64,000 bases of DNA from Chloroflexota bacterium (GTDB taxonomy: Bacteria > Chloroflexota > Anaerolineae > J102), in contig JAKOVD010000142.1 in NCBI GenBank assembly GCA_029782215.1, positions 27,209-91,208 on the forward strand. The letters run 5' to 3'. This document shows, in pieces, positions 45,680 through 58,284 of the stretch (position 1 is the stretch's first letter; every line of letters begins with the position of its first letter). Below the pieces are notes generated by a model. That model was not told the DNA's origin. It worked only from the letters and a program-made list of their open reading frames with translations, and did not search any database. The position numbers and the translations under genes were made by a program.

Positions 45680-46741
45680 TCAGGTGGACGGCAGCAGCCA
45701 GCTCCGGCGGGCGTCGTCCCGGTCCAGGTTGCCGGCCACTGCTTCGGCAATGAGCCGCAGATTGCGCAGCTCCGCTTCCTTGGCGGCAAGATAGGCAATG
45801 AAGATGCCCGGCCCCAAGGGATCGGCGGCGGCAAACAGGCCGATCCGCCAGCGCGCCAGGGCAGCTTCCCAGGCTTGCTGCAGATCGGCAGTCCGGTTGC
45901 CATCCCAGGCCGCAAGCGCCGGCAGCCAGAAGGCGGCGGGCGCCACGCCGGCAAGCGCCTCGACCATCTCGGCCGGGACGCCGGCGTTCTGCAACTTGTC
46001 CAGCGTTGTCACCGGCAGGGCACCGCCACGCAGCCAGGGCGCCGGTGTCTCTAAGCGGATGCCTCGCAGGTCCAGGGCCAGGAGAAGATTGTGCAGATCG
46101 AGGAAACGGGCCAAATCGAGGCGCAGGAGGATTGCCTCATCGTCAGGCAGGGAGGCGATGGCGGCCATCGTCGTCTCGGCCCAGGCGGCGTCAAAGGCGG
46201 TCTCGATGACGGCGACTTCCATCTCTGCCGTCAGATGGCCGGCAAGACTGCGCGCCAGGGTGGGCGTCGGCTTGTTCCACTGCACCAGGAGGTCGACCAG
46301 CGCCCGGACCGTCGTCTGCCGCGCCAATTCGGCCAACTCGCCTTCCCGGAATGGCGGCGCCGGCACCAAGGCCAGGAACAAACGGTTGGGATCGGCGCGA
46401 CTTGCCACACCCCGCAAAAGGGTCACGGTGTTGTGACGGGCATAGGGAGCCAACTGGATCGTGAACGCCTCGGCCGTGTCCCCCCCGCAGAAGCCTCCGA
46501 TCCGCTGCAGCGTGGCGCTCTGGTCGATCTGGAGCGCTCGCAGCACGGCGGACAGGCCCGTCTGCGTGACAAGTGAGCTTTCCAGGGCATCGCGGTAGCT
46601 GCTTTGCTCCAACCCGGCAACCAGGGCCGTGACATCCGGCGCCGCCAGCAAGGGCTCGTAGGCGTCCCGATCGAACAGGCGCGAACGCATGGCCCGCAGG
46701 CGGGCATTGACGTAGTCATAGCCGGCGTCAATGCCCGTCAT
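45680..46741 (-). CDS. V/A-type ATPase subunit C (d-like)
   Basis: 353 aa. Opens with DYVNARLRAMRSRLFDRDAYEPLL, the family start, and contains ADPNRLFLALVP and RFLDLHNLLLALDLRG. All-helical funnel that docks the central stalk on the K ring. Overlaps the E gene by 4 bp. Confidence 0.92.
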   Translation of the reverse strand: MTGIDAGYDYVNARLRAMRSRLFDRDAYEPLLAAPDVTALVAGLEQSSYRDALESSLVTQTGLSAVLRALQIDQSATLQRIGGFCGGDTAEAFTIQLAPYARHNTVTLLRGVASRADPNRLFLALVPAPPFREGELAELARQTTVRALVDLLVQWNKPTPTLARSLAGHLTAEMEVAVIETAFDAAWAETTMAAIASLPDDEAILLRLDLARFLDLHNLLLALDLRGIRLETPAPWLRGGALPVTTLDKLQNAGVPAEMVEALAGVAPAAFWLPALAAWDGNRTADLQQAWEAALARWRIGLFAAADPLGPGIFIAYLAAKEAELRNLRLIAEAVAGNLDRDDARRSWLLPST

Positions 46742-47373
46742 GCGCCGCCTTCACGGGAATCCGCAGCCACGCTCATGGCCTCCATCAGCAGAGGGCTGAG
46801 GAGCGGGCGCAGGTCAGGAAGGGCGCGGTCGAGCCGGCTTTCCAGGGTGTTCATCGTAACGATCCGGCCATCCTCGCTGCGCACCACCACGCCTCCCCAG
46901 GTGTCAAGGTCCTCCACCAGGGCCGCGTGCAGACCCGGTGCCATCGGGCCTGAAGCTGCGCCGAGCAGCGACGCCGCCAGGGTCGCATCAGCGGCATTGA
47001 CGGCGACGGTCTGGGTTCCGGTGGCAGCTTCCAGTGCTTGGCGCAGCAGCGCCGCGAAGATGGCAGGGTAGTCGGGTCGTGAGCGCGACTCGGCCAACCT
47101 GGCCTTGGCGTTGGTCAGAATGGCCTGGAATGCCTCTTCCTGGGCTGCCACCAGCATCCGGCTGACGTCCAGGCGCGCCCGATGGAGCATGCGGCTGCAC
47201 TCATTCTCACCGGCGACGGTAGCCTTCTGCAGGATGGCCTGCCGTCGTTCCTCGGCCTCTGCCCGGGCTACCTGCAGCCGGGCACGGGCATCGGCGTCGG
47301 CCTGACCCAGGATCGCCGCCACCTGCGTTTCGGCGTCATCGGCAATCGCCTGCAGGATGGCCTCGAGAGCCAT
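46738..47373 (-). CDS. V/A-type ATPase subunit E
   Basis: 211 aa. Long N-terminal coiled coil (residues 1-100, rich in Ala/Glu/Arg) and a C-terminal globular part with GGVVVRSEDGRIVTMNTLESRLD, the E-subunit signature. Peripheral stalk with the G subunit. 4 bp after the K gene. Confidence 0.93.
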   Translation of the reverse strand: MALEAILQAIADDAETQVAAILGQADADARARLQVARAEAEERRQAILQKATVAGENECSRMLHRARLDVSRMLVAAQEEAFQAILTNAKARLAESRSRPDYPAIFAALLRQALEAATGTQTVAVNAADATLAASLLGAASGPMAPGLHAALVEDLDTWGGVVVRSEDGRIVTMNTLESRLDRALPDLRPLLSPLLMEAMSVAADSREGGA

Positions 47374-47377
47374 GTCA

Positions 47378-47611
47378 TCACCCTCCGGTGCCGCCGAGCA
47401 GAAGCAAGATCATCGCAGCCACCGCAAAGCCAAGGATGACCATGGTCTCGGGGATAGCGACCAACAGGATGATCCGGCCCATGATCTCCGGCTTCTCGGC
47501 TATGACGCCGGCGCCAGCAGCGCCAATGCGTCCCTGTGCATAGCCGGTGCCGATGGCGGTGATGCCAACGGCGAGTCCAGCGCCAACGGCGAGCAATCCG
47601 ATATCCATCAC
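47378..47611 (-). CDS. V/A-type ATPase subunit K (proteolipid, single hairpin)
   Basis: 77 aa with two membrane helices (4-27 and 47-72) and a polar loop EKPEI. Ion-binding Glu55 in AIPETM; Gln26 in GYAQGR lies in helix 1. Gln in helix 1 plus Thr after the Glu resembles Na+-binding c/K subunits, but ion choice is not settled by this. Single-hairpin 8-kDa form, unlike the double-hairpin 16-kDa K of Enterococcus. Confidence 0.93.
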   Translation of the reverse strand: MMDIGLLAVGAGLAVGITAIGTGYAQGRIGAAGAGVIAEKPEIMGRIILLVAIPETMVILGFAVAAMILLLLGGTGG

Positions 47612-49494
47612 TGACCTCCCATGGGTTGGAATGGCTCTCCACCCGATTCATAGAACTTGGTGAAGAACTCGACGTAGTGCAAACGCAAGGCATGGATGGT
47701 GGGGCTAAAGGCCCCAAGGGCGATATTGAGAGCGTGGAAAAGAACGGCGATGAGCACGCCGACGAGGACGCTGCCGGCGCGTCCGGCCATGATATTGCCA
47801 ACCATCGCCAGGTAGACCGAAGCCAGACCGATGGCGGCCAGACGAAGGTAGGAGAGGATGTTGCCGACCGTGCTCAACAACTCGACAGGCGCCATCAAAG
47901 CCCCGATGGGGCCCAGCCCGCGGATGAGCAAGACGAGCCCCACGATCACGACCACGAGGCTGGGGGTTGCCCAGCCCGATGGCAGGCGTTTGGTCAGAAC
48001 CCCCGCCAGCAGGAAGAGGCCGACCAGTCCCACCAGCATGCCGCCACGCTCCCACAGCTCGGACGCATGATGGAGGCGCCAGGCCTGCCACACGCCCAGG
48101 ATCAGCCCCAGGCAGACGTGGACCACACCCAGCGCGATTGAGAAAAGCAGCAGCGCCGGCAGTGCGTCCGGGGCACTGCGCTCTTTCCACAACGGCTGGA
48201 GCCCGAACGCATCGTGACCGACCGTACCGAAGAACTCGCCGAAGGCGAGGCCCCAGGCAATTCCCCAGAGCGAACCCAAGATAATGAAGTAGGTAAGGTC
48301 ACGCAAACCGCTGCCGGCCGCAAAACGGCGGTAGGCGACGAACCCCGCAGCCAGCATGAGCAGGCTGTACCCGATATCGCCCAGCATCAGGCCAAAGAAG
48401 AGCGGCATGAACAACGCCATCAGCACTGTGGGGTCGATGGTGCCATACTCAGGCAGGGCGAGCATGCGTACAAAGAACTGGAAGGGGCGCACGACGCGGT
48501 TGGCTTCCAGGAGCACCGGCGCGGCATGAGCTTCGACCTCGGAAGGCGCCAGCTCATCGATCACCAGGTCTTGGGGCAACCGCTGCTCCAGCAGGCGCCG
48601 CGTGGTCGCCACGTCGCGCTCAGGGAGCCAACCTACCAGCACAAAGGTATGCTCGGTCTCGCCCAGATGGGCGCGGACCCGCAGTTGTTCAAGCCGCTTC
48701 AAGACGGCCAGACGGTAGCCCAGCCACCGGGCCTGGTGCTGGCGTCCCGCCTCGGCCAGGCGGGCATCGAGCGTGGCGACCTCACCCGGTATCTGCTGGA
48801 GACGGCGCTCGATGTGCGCCAGGGCATCGCCGAAGGGGACGTTGCGCAGCGAATCCGGCAGGCTGACCTGGTTGACCTGCGCCCTTCCCAGCAAACCCTG
48901 CATCTGCACGGAATAGGCGCGGGGATAGATCAGGAGGGCGCCGATGGTATCGGCATCCACCTGGTCGGAGACCAGGGTGCAGCGTTCGCCCGCCACCGCT
49001 CGCATCTCGGCTTCAAGCACCTCAAGGACAGCGGCGTAGCGCCTGTTGATGAGCAGAGCAACCGTCTCGAAGTCGGCGAGATCGGTCATGGCCGGAGTGA
49101 GCCGTGACAGCTTGCGCAGGGTCGCCGCATAGTTCGGAAGAACGTCGGCGTCATTGGCGAGGGCTTGACGCTGCTGCGCCAGGCTCTCCAGGCCGGGAGC
49201 ATTGGCATCCAGGTCGGCTTGCAGCGTCGCGACCAGGCCAGTCACTGCCACCGCCGCGGGCGCCTGAGCCGTTTGCGCCGGCAGGAGCGCCAGCAGAGCA
49301 TCCAGACGGACGAGCAGGTAGCCCAAGGTCTCCAGCTCGCGCTGCTCAGTCGCGGGCACATAAGCGGGCAGGTCAGGGTGGAGGCCCTGAGCATCGATCA
49401 ACTGGATACAGGCCAGCTCCTGCAGGACGGCCAGCGTCGGATCGAGGTCTCGCTTCAGGCCCACAACCTGCAGACGCGACATCTTGACGATCAT
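47608..49494 (-). CDS. V/A-type ATPase subunit I (a-like)
   Basis: 628 aa. N-terminal soluble half with coiled coils (residues 1-330), C-terminal membrane half with about 7-8 helices (FGLMLGDIGYSLLMLAAG, LGVVHVCLGLILGVWQAW, LSTVGNILSYLRLAAIGLAS). The essential Arg lies in SYLRLAAIGLA. Stator channel for ions. Overlaps G (4 bp) and K (4 bp). Confidence 0.95.
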   Translation of the reverse strand: MIVKMSRLQVVGLKRDLDPTLAVLQELACIQLIDAQGLHPDLPAYVPATEQRELETLGYLLVRLDALLALLPAQTAQAPAAVAVTGLVATLQADLDANAPGLESLAQQRQALANDADVLPNYAATLRKLSRLTPAMTDLADFETVALLINRRYAAVLEVLEAEMRAVAGERCTLVSDQVDADTIGALLIYPRAYSVQMQGLLGRAQVNQVSLPDSLRNVPFGDALAHIERRLQQIPGEVATLDARLAEAGRQHQARWLGYRLAVLKRLEQLRVRAHLGETEHTFVLVGWLPERDVATTRRLLEQRLPQDLVIDELAPSEVEAHAAPVLLEANRVVRPFQFFVRMLALPEYGTIDPTVLMALFMPLFFGLMLGDIGYSLLMLAAGFVAYRRFAAGSGLRDLTYFIILGSLWGIAWGLAFGEFFGTVGHDAFGLQPLWKERSAPDALPALLLFSIALGVVHVCLGLILGVWQAWRLHHASELWERGGMLVGLVGLFLLAGVLTKRLPSGWATPSLVVVIVGLVLLIRGLGPIGALMAPVELLSTVGNILSYLRLAAIGLASVYLAMVGNIMAGRAGSVLVGVLIAVLFHALNIALGAFSPTIHALRLHYVEFFTKFYESGGEPFQPMGGQ

Positions 49495-49838
49495 GGCACG
49501 CCCCCTTCGCCCCCAGGATCGCCCTGGGGAAGGACAAACCCGGCGACGCGGCGTGATGCTTCCTCGATCCGGACGCTCAGGTTCGCGGCCAGCAGGTCCG
49601 CTTGGTGCTGCCCCGACCGGCGCAGCGCCTCAGCCTCCTGCGCAGCCTGCGCCAACAGAGCCTGGCGCCTTTTGTCGGCTTCGACCCTGCTCTCGGCCTC
49701 GGCCTGGGCGATCAGGGCGACGGCTTCGGCCTCGGCACTCCGCCGTTTCTCTTGGGCAGTCTGCCTGGCGGCTGCCACCCGCGCCTCTGCCGCCGCTTCA
49801 GCCTCACGAATTTGACCCAGCAAGTCAGTTGCCATCAT
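49491..49838 (-). CDS. V/A-type ATPase subunit G/H (peripheral stalk)
   Basis: 115 aa, almost wholly coiled coil with high Ala/Glu/Arg content (QIREAEAAAEARVAAARQTAQEKRR). Starts at the A of the D-subunit stop (TGATG overlap). Pairs with E in the stator stalk. Confidence 0.85.
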   Translation of the reverse strand: MMATDLLGQIREAEAAAEARVAAARQTAQEKRRSAEAEAVALIAQAEAESRVEADKRRQALLAQAAQEAEALRRSGQHQADLLAANLSVRIEEASRRVAGFVLPQGDPGGEGGVP

Positions 49839-50497
49839 CAGGAATCCTTGTGAGCGGCCAATTCACTGTGACGCTGATGGTGCGCCTTGACGCGCTTCAG
49901 TCGATAGACATCCTCGCGCTCGCGCTCGGCCAGGCTGAGCTCAATCGTGCGCAGTTGGCTGCGCAGGCGCGGGATGAGAATATGGTCAAGGGCATTGACC
50001 CGGCGCGTCGTCTGGCGGATGGCCTCGGCCAAACGACGCAGGCGCAGCTCACGGTTGGCAACCTCGAGCAGCGTTTCCAGCTCGGCCTCAAAGGCCAAGG
50101 CGACATTGTCAAGGCGGGGGCTGCTGTGCACAGGCCAGTGCGGGCGGTCGTTTGGGGCGCGCATCAACGCCGGCGGCCGCATACGCAGCACCGTGACGCC
50201 CATCACGCGCGTGCTGCTGACCGGAACGTCGAGCTGCTGCTGGTGCGCCAGGCCCAGGCTGGCAACCACCTCCGGCCCATCCAGGGCGGTCGCCAAGGCC
50301 AGACTGCGACGTGCGGCGGCAGCGGCGCCCTCCAGCGCTTCCGCTTCGGCCAGGACAGCCCCGGCGCTGCTCAATAGCTCCTGGAGCAAAGCTTGCTGCT
50401 TCTGCCTCAGGAGTTCCGTTCCCCGAAGTGCGAGCTGTATCTGTGCTCGCTTCTGGTGCAACTCCGAGCGGGTCGGAGTTACTTGTTCATCGCTCAT
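49838..50497 (-). CDS. atpD: V/A-type ATPase subunit D (central rotor shaft)
   Basis: 219 aa. Opens with VTPTRSELHQKRAQIQLALRGTELLRQKQQAL, the D-subunit signature; ends with TTRRVNALDHILIPRLRSQLRTI, the second rotor helix. Start 50497 chosen because homology begins there. Usually the last gene (after B) in such operons, here the first. Confidence 0.95.
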   Translation of the reverse strand: MSDEQVTPTRSELHQKRAQIQLALRGTELLRQKQQALLQELLSSAGAVLAEAEALEGAAAAARRSLALATALDGPEVVASLGLAHQQQLDVPVSSTRVMGVTVLRMRPPALMRAPNDRPHWPVHSSPRLDNVALAFEAELETLLEVANRELRLRRLAEAIRQTTRRVNALDHILIPRLRSQLRTIELSLAEREREDVYRLKRVKAHHQRHSELAAHKDS

Positions 50498-50576
50498 GAG
50501 AAGCCATCCGCAGCAACCAGGAACGAGGCGGCTGTAAGAGCACAGCTCGCCGGCGCACGCAAAGGCATCAATTGCC

Positions 50577-50582
50577 ATGATA
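50577..50582 (-). promoter_or_regulatory. possible -10 element of the V/A-ATPase operon
   Basis: Minus strand TATCAT, about 80 bp upstream of the D start, preceded by a weak -35. Gap 50498-50868 holds this, the palindrome, and the guaB promoter/leader. Confidence 0.35.
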
Positions 50583-50583
50583 G

Positions 50584-52395
<1,812 letters not shown>

Positions 52396-55371
52396 ATGCA
52401 CTTCCGTATTGAACTCACCCCTCATCCTGACGCCGCGGATGGGCGCGGGGAAGCGCTGCGGCAGGCCTGCCGCGTCCTGGGTATCGAGGACCTGCCCCCG
52501 GTCGCTGTGAGTGATCTGCACTTCCTGGCTGGCGAGCTCTCGCTGGCCCAGGCTGAAGCGCTGGCCCAAGCCATCCTCCTCGACCCCATCGTCGACGACC
52601 TGACGGTGGTCGTGCTGGACAAACCCAGCGACACGCCACACGCCACACGCAGCGATAGCCAACCTTCCATCGAGATCACCTTTCTCCCGGGCGTCACCGA
52701 CAGCGTGGCCGACAACCTGCGCGCGGCCGCCCACCGCCTCGGCTATCAGGGAGTGACGGCGGCGGCTTCAGGCCGCTGCTACCGGTTTCTGGGGAGCGTG
52801 GCGCCGGAAGCACTGGAACACATCGCCGGCGATCTTCTGGCGAACAGCACCGTCCAGCGCTATGTGGTCAACAAACGCATCGAGCCGCCCTTCGTGCACC
52901 TGCAGCAGGAAAGCGGCCGATCGCTGGCCCTGTTCGAGAGGATTCCGGTCCGCGGCCTGGACGACAAGGCCCTGGGCGATCTCAGCCACGAGCGGCGGTT
53001 GAGCCTGGATGTGGCGGAGATGCGCGCCATCCAGGCGTACTACCAGAACGAAGGTCGCGAGCCGACCGACGTGGAGTTGGAGACGCTGGCGCAGACCTGG
53101 TCGGAGCACTGTGTGCACAAAACCTTCAAGGCGGAGATCTACTTCAGCGAGGCGAAAGACCAGGGGCGAGAAGCGGCGGGCGACGGTGAGGCCGCCGCCG
53201 GCACCACGCCGCTCGTCATCGACGGCCTGCTCAAGACCTATATCCGCGCGGCGACCGAACGTATCGCCAAGCCGTGGGTGCGGTCGGCATTTGTGGATAA
53301 CGCCGGCATCATCGTCTTCGACGAGGACTTTGACCTGGCCTTCAAGGTGGAAACGCACAACCACCCCTCGGCGTTGGAGCCGTTTGGCGGGGCGAACACC
53401 GGCGTCGGCGGTGTGATCCGCGACATCCTTGGGGTGAGCGCCAAACCCATCGCCAACACCGACGTGCTCTGCTTTGGGCCTTCGGATCTACCCGCCGCCA
53501 GGCTGCCGGCGGGCGTCCTTCACCCGCGCCGGGTCGCCGAGGGTGTCATCCACGGTATCGAAGACTATGGCAACAAGATGGGCATTCCGACGGTCAACGG
53601 CGCCGTTCACTATCATCCCAGTTACACCGCCAATCCCCTCGTGTACTGCGGCTGCCTGGGCATTCTCCCCCATGGCCGCCATCGCTCCCTGCACGAGGCC
53701 CAGGCAGGCGACCACATCGTGGCCATCGGCGGGCGGACGGGCCGGGACGGTCTGCGCGGGGCCACCTTCTCCAGCATGGAGATGGACCACACCACGGGCG
53801 CCATCGCCAGCACGGCTGTGCAAATCGGAAACCCCATCGTCGAAAAGCAGGTGCTGGAGGTCATCCTGGCGGCGCGCGACGCAGGGCTCTACCATGCCGT
53901 CACCGACTGCGGCGCCGGCGGCTTCTCCTCGGCAGTCGGCGAGATGGGTGAACACGTGGGCGCCCATGTTCAACTCGAAGGGGCGCCGCTGAAGTACCCT
54001 GGGCTGCAGCCGTGGGAGATCTGGCTTTCCGAAGCGCAAGAACGCATGGTGTTGGCCGTCCCCGCCGAAGCATGGGAGCCCTTTCAGGCGATCTGCCACC
54101 TTCACGACGTCGAGGCCAGCCTGTTGGGCGCCTTCGATGGCTCCGGGCGCCTCACCGTTGCCTACGGCGATACGGTGGTCGGGGAACTGGACATGGACTT
54201 TCTGCACAACGGCATTCCCCGCCGCCGGCTCACCGCCCTTTGGTCGCCGCCTGATCGCACAGAGCCAATCTTCGCCGAGCCAGCCGATCTGACCACACTG
54301 CTTCTGCGCCTGCTGTCTCATCCCAACATCCGCTCGCGGGCGCTCATCCTTCACCGCTACGACCACGAGGTGCAGGGAGGCACGGTGGTCAAGCCCCTGG
54401 CGGGTGCAGCGCAGCAGGGCCCCAGCGATGCCGCCGTGTTGGCGCCGCAGCCGGCGGCAGGCGGCAGGTCGCCCGTTCCCGGTGTGGCGCTTTCAGCCGG
54501 CTTCAATCCCCGCTATGGCCTGATCGATCCCTATGCGATGGCGTGGGCCTGCGTGGACGAAGCCTTCCGCAACGCTGTTGCCGTGGGCGCCGACCCCGAC
54601 CGCATCGCCCTCCTGGACAACTTCTGCTGGGGCAACCCCAACCTGCCCGACCGCCTGGGGAGTCTTGTTCGCTGTGCTCAGGGCTGCTTCGACGCCGCCC
54701 TGGCCTACCAGGCGCCCTACATCTCGGGCAAAGACAGCCTCAACAATGAATACACGGGAGAGGATGGCCACAAGCATGCCATCCCCGGCAGCCTTCTCAT
54801 CTCCGCCGTTGGCATCGTACCTGACATCCTCCAGACTGTGACCAGCGACCTCAAGGCCGCCGGTGACGTTCTCTACCTCCTCGGCGAGACTCGCGCTGAG
54901 CTGGGCGGCTCCGCCTGCTATGACCTGCTGGGAGAGCTGGGCGCCTCTGCTCCCCAGTCCTATGCCGATCCTCTCGCCCGGATGCGCTCTCTGCACGGCG
55001 CCATCACTGCCGGGCTCGTCCGCGCCGTGCACGACCTCAGCGAGGGCGGCCTGGGGGTTGCCCTGGCCGAGATGTGCATCGGCGGCGGCCTTGGGGCCGA
55101 GATCGACCTCGCCCAGGTCCTCGCATCATCCCGGCTCTCCCCAAGATCGTATCTGTTCGCAGAGTCGCTGGGCAGGTTCCTGGTCGAGGTGGCGCCTGAC
55201 CGCTGCGCCGCTTTCGAGTCTGCCATGGCCGGCCAGCCAAAGTCGCGCATCGGCATCGTGACGGCGGCGCCCCGCCTGCGCGTGACCGGGTCCGGTGGGC
55301 TGACCCGCGTGAATGCCACGCTTTCCGATTTGGTCGCATCCTTCGACGGCCAACTGCACCCGGAAGGCTGA
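52396..55371 (+). CDS. purL: FGAM synthase, PurS-PurS-PurL fusion
   Basis: 991 aa. Residues 1-75 and about 95-165 each look like a PurS domain (second ends GDLLANSTVQRYVVNK, as PurS LLANxVIxxY). PurL follows: QTWSEHCVHKTF near 235 with the catalytic His, VETHNHPSALEPFGGANTG near 318, YGNKMGIPTVNGAVHYH, GGRTGRDGL and SGKDSLNN near 780. Catalyses FGAR plus glutamine to FGAM with the separate PurQ next door. Bacterial systems usually have small PurS as a separate gene; here none is separate. Confidence 0.93.
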   Translation: MHFRIELTPHPDAADGRGEALRQACRVLGIEDLPPVAVSDLHFLAGELSLAQAEALAQAILLDPIVDDLTVVVLDKPSDTPHATRSDSQPSIEITFLPGVTDSVADNLRAAAHRLGYQGVTAAASGRCYRFLGSVAPEALEHIAGDLLANSTVQRYVVNKRIEPPFVHLQQESGRSLALFERIPVRGLDDKALGDLSHERRLSLDVAEMRAIQAYYQNEGREPTDVELETLAQTWSEHCVHKTFKAEIYFSEAKDQGREAAGDGEAAAGTTPLVIDGLLKTYIRAATERIAKPWVRSAFVDNAGIIVFDEDFDLAFKVETHNHPSALEPFGGANTGVGGVIRDILGVSAKPIANTDVLCFGPSDLPAARLPAGVLHPRRVAEGVIHGIEDYGNKMGIPTVNGAVHYHPSYTANPLVYCGCLGILPHGRHRSLHEAQAGDHIVAIGGRTGRDGLRGATFSSMEMDHTTGAIASTAVQIGNPIVEKQVLEVILAARDAGLYHAVTDCGAGGFSSAVGEMGEHVGAHVQLEGAPLKYPGLQPWEIWLSEAQERMVLAVPAEAWEPFQAICHLHDVEASLLGAFDGSGRLTVAYGDTVVGELDMDFLHNGIPRRRLTALWSPPDRTEPIFAEPADLTTLLLRLLSHPNIRSRALILHRYDHEVQGGTVVKPLAGAAQQGPSDAAVLAPQPAAGGRSPVPGVALSAGFNPRYGLIDPYAMAWACVDEAFRNAVAVGADPDRIALLDNFCWGNPNLPDRLGSLVRCAQGCFDAALAYQAPYISGKDSLNNEYTGEDGHKHAIPGSLLISAVGIVPDILQTVTSDLKAAGDVLYLLGETRAELGGSACYDLLGELGASAPQSYADPLARMRSLHGAITAGLVRAVHDLSEGGLGVALAEMCIGGGLGAEIDLAQVLASSRLSPRSYLFAESLGRFLVEVAPDRCAAFESAMAGQPKSRIGIVTAAPRLRVTGSGGLTRVNATLSDLVASFDGQLHPEG

Positions 55372-55374
55372 CCC

Positions 55375-56282
55375 ATGTTGACCCCTCCCATCGCCATCCT
55401 TCATGCCCCCGGCACCAACCGCGATCTCGACGCTGCTGCTGCTTTTGAGCAAGCTGGCGGCGCGCCGGAGATCGTGCACATCAACGAGCTTCTCAGCGGC
55501 GCCAGGCGCCTCGCCGACTACGCTCTGCTCGTGATACCGGGAGGCTTTTCCTACGGCGATGACCTCGGCGCCGGCAAGCTGTGGGCCGTGCGGCTGCTGC
55601 ACGATTTGGGCGGACAACTGCATGCCTTTGCCGGCGCCGGCAAGCCCATCCTGGGCATCTGCAACGGCTTTCAGGTCCTGGTGAAGACAGGACTGCTGCC
55701 GGGGCCTTTGCCTGACGCCCTATCCGTCCCGCCCGTGGCCCCGTCCGTGACCCCGCCTGTGGCCCCGCCTGTGGCCCCCCACCCGCAGCTCGCCACCCTT
55801 ACCCGCAATGCCGCAGCGCACTTTGAATGCCGTTGGGTGTGGATGGAACCGAACGCCGCCAATCGTTCGCCCTGGCTGGCCGGACTCGAACGGATCCATT
55901 GTCCTGTGGCGCACGGCGAAGGCAACTTCGTCGCCCGCGATGCCGACACGCTGCATGCCATCCTTTCCCAGAATCTCGTCGCCTTCACCTACGTCGATGC
56001 CGGCGGGCGGCCCGGTCCCTACCCGGTCAACCCCAACGGGTCGGCGGCAGGCATTGCCGGCGTCACCAATGCCGCCGGCACGATCCTGGGCATCATGCCT
56101 CACCCGGAAGACCACATCTTCCCCTGGCAGCACCCCGGCTATCACGGCGGCGCCGCCGGCAGCACAGGGATGATGCTCTTCCGGAACGGCGTCCACCTTG
56201 CCAGTCAGACCTGCGCCAGGTCGCTTGCCACAGCATCCGGCTGGCGCTACCCTGCACCTCACTCATCCAGCGAGAGATCTTC

Positions 56283-56286
<4 letters not shown>
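55375..56286 (+). CDS. purQ: FGAM synthase glutaminase subunit
   Basis: 303 aa. Class I glutaminase: [14 protein letters not shown], nucleophile Cys in [10 protein letters not shown] near 99, and [10 protein letters not shown] with the catalytic His-Glu. An unusual Pro/Val/Ala insert of tandem PPVAP units lies near residues 118-137. Longer C-terminal tail than usual (about 225-240 aa in PurQ). Supplies ammonia to PurSL. Its end overlaps purA by 4 bp. Confidence 0.94.
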
Positions 56287-57554
<1,268 letters not shown>

Positions 57555-57607
57555 GGACAAATTGCCTTCGTGTTGATGCGGGATTTCCGCTCTCTCCAGG
57601 TTCATGA

Positions 57608-57637
57608 TATGCTGGAGCGTGCTTACGTTGTAAGCAC
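57608..57637 (+). promoter_or_regulatory. promoter/operator of the AbrB-Doc module
   Basis: -10-like TATGCT at 57608-57613 and a perfect inverted repeat GTGCTTAC-GTT-GTAAGCAC (57619-57637) at the expected transcription start, 24 bp before the antitoxin ATG. Fits antitoxin autoregulation. No convincing -35. Confidence 0.6.
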
Positions 57638-57661
57638 ACACCAGCATGGAGGCCGAACGCC

Positions 57662-57904
57662 ATGGTGCGAAAGATTTTCCGAACCGGCAATAGCATGGTA
57701 GTTTCCTTCCCCAAGGAACTGCTTGATTCGCTTCACCTGAGTGAAGGGGCGGAAGTCGAGGTGGAGATCGACAAGGCCCGCGGAGTGATTCTGGTTTCTC
57801 CGGTCACCAGCCACAGTGGAGGAGTGGACGAGGACTTTGCCCGCCAGGTCAGTGAATTCCTCAACCAGTATCGACCCGCCCTCGAGGCCCTGGCGCGGGC
57901 ATGA
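57662..57904 (+). CDS. AbrB/MazE-type antitoxin
   Basis: 80 aa. SpoVT/AbrB swapped-hairpin domain: VRKIFRTGNSMVVSFPKELLDSLHL, GAEVEVEIDKARGVILVSP. C-terminal helical tail (residues 55-80) would bind the toxin. ATGA overlap with the Doc gene. Ribosome site TGGAGG upstream. Confidence 0.9.
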   Translation: MVRKIFRTGNSMVVSFPKELLDSLHLSEGAEVEVEIDKARGVILVSPVTSHSGGVDEDFARQVSEFLNQYRPALEALARA

Positions 57905-58284
57905 TCTACCTCACGGTCGAACAGGTCCTCTTCATTCACATGAGGGTCATCGCCGTAACGGGGGGAAGTGAGGATGTGCGTGACCTAGCCCTGTTGGCCT
58001 CTGCCGTCGCCCGTCCCCAGGCCACGTTTGACGGTGAATATCTCTATCCCGATCTGTTTGTCAAGGCGGCAGCGCTGCTCGATTCCCTGGTACGCAACCA
58101 TCCCTTCGTGGACGGCAACAAGCGGGTTGGCATCACAGCGGCAGGTCTGTGTCTGCGCCTGAATGGCTGGCGACTGGCCGCTGCGAATGATGAATTGGAG
58201 GCATTCACGCTGCAGGTTGCCCGGTCTGAACTACCCCTGGAAGCGATGAGCTCCTGGCTGCATGCCCACGCCATCATGAATTGA
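57901..58284 (+). CDS. Doc/Fic-family toxin
   Basis: 127 aa. Fic-core motif HPFVDGNKRVG near 70-80 (HxFx(D/N)GNK as in phage P1 Doc), plus YLTVEQVLFIH start and LALLASAVARPQATF, matching Doc. Doc phosphorylates EF-Tu in the known system. Partner is AbrB-type rather than Phd. Its stop overlaps the purB start (TGATG), tying it to the purine operon. Confidence 0.92.
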   Translation: MIYLTVEQVLFIHMRVIAVTGGSEDVRDLALLASAVARPQATFDGEYLYPDLFVKAAALLDSLVRNHPFVDGNKRVGITAAGLCLRLNGWRLAAANDELEAFTLQVARSELPLEAMSSWLHAHAIMN

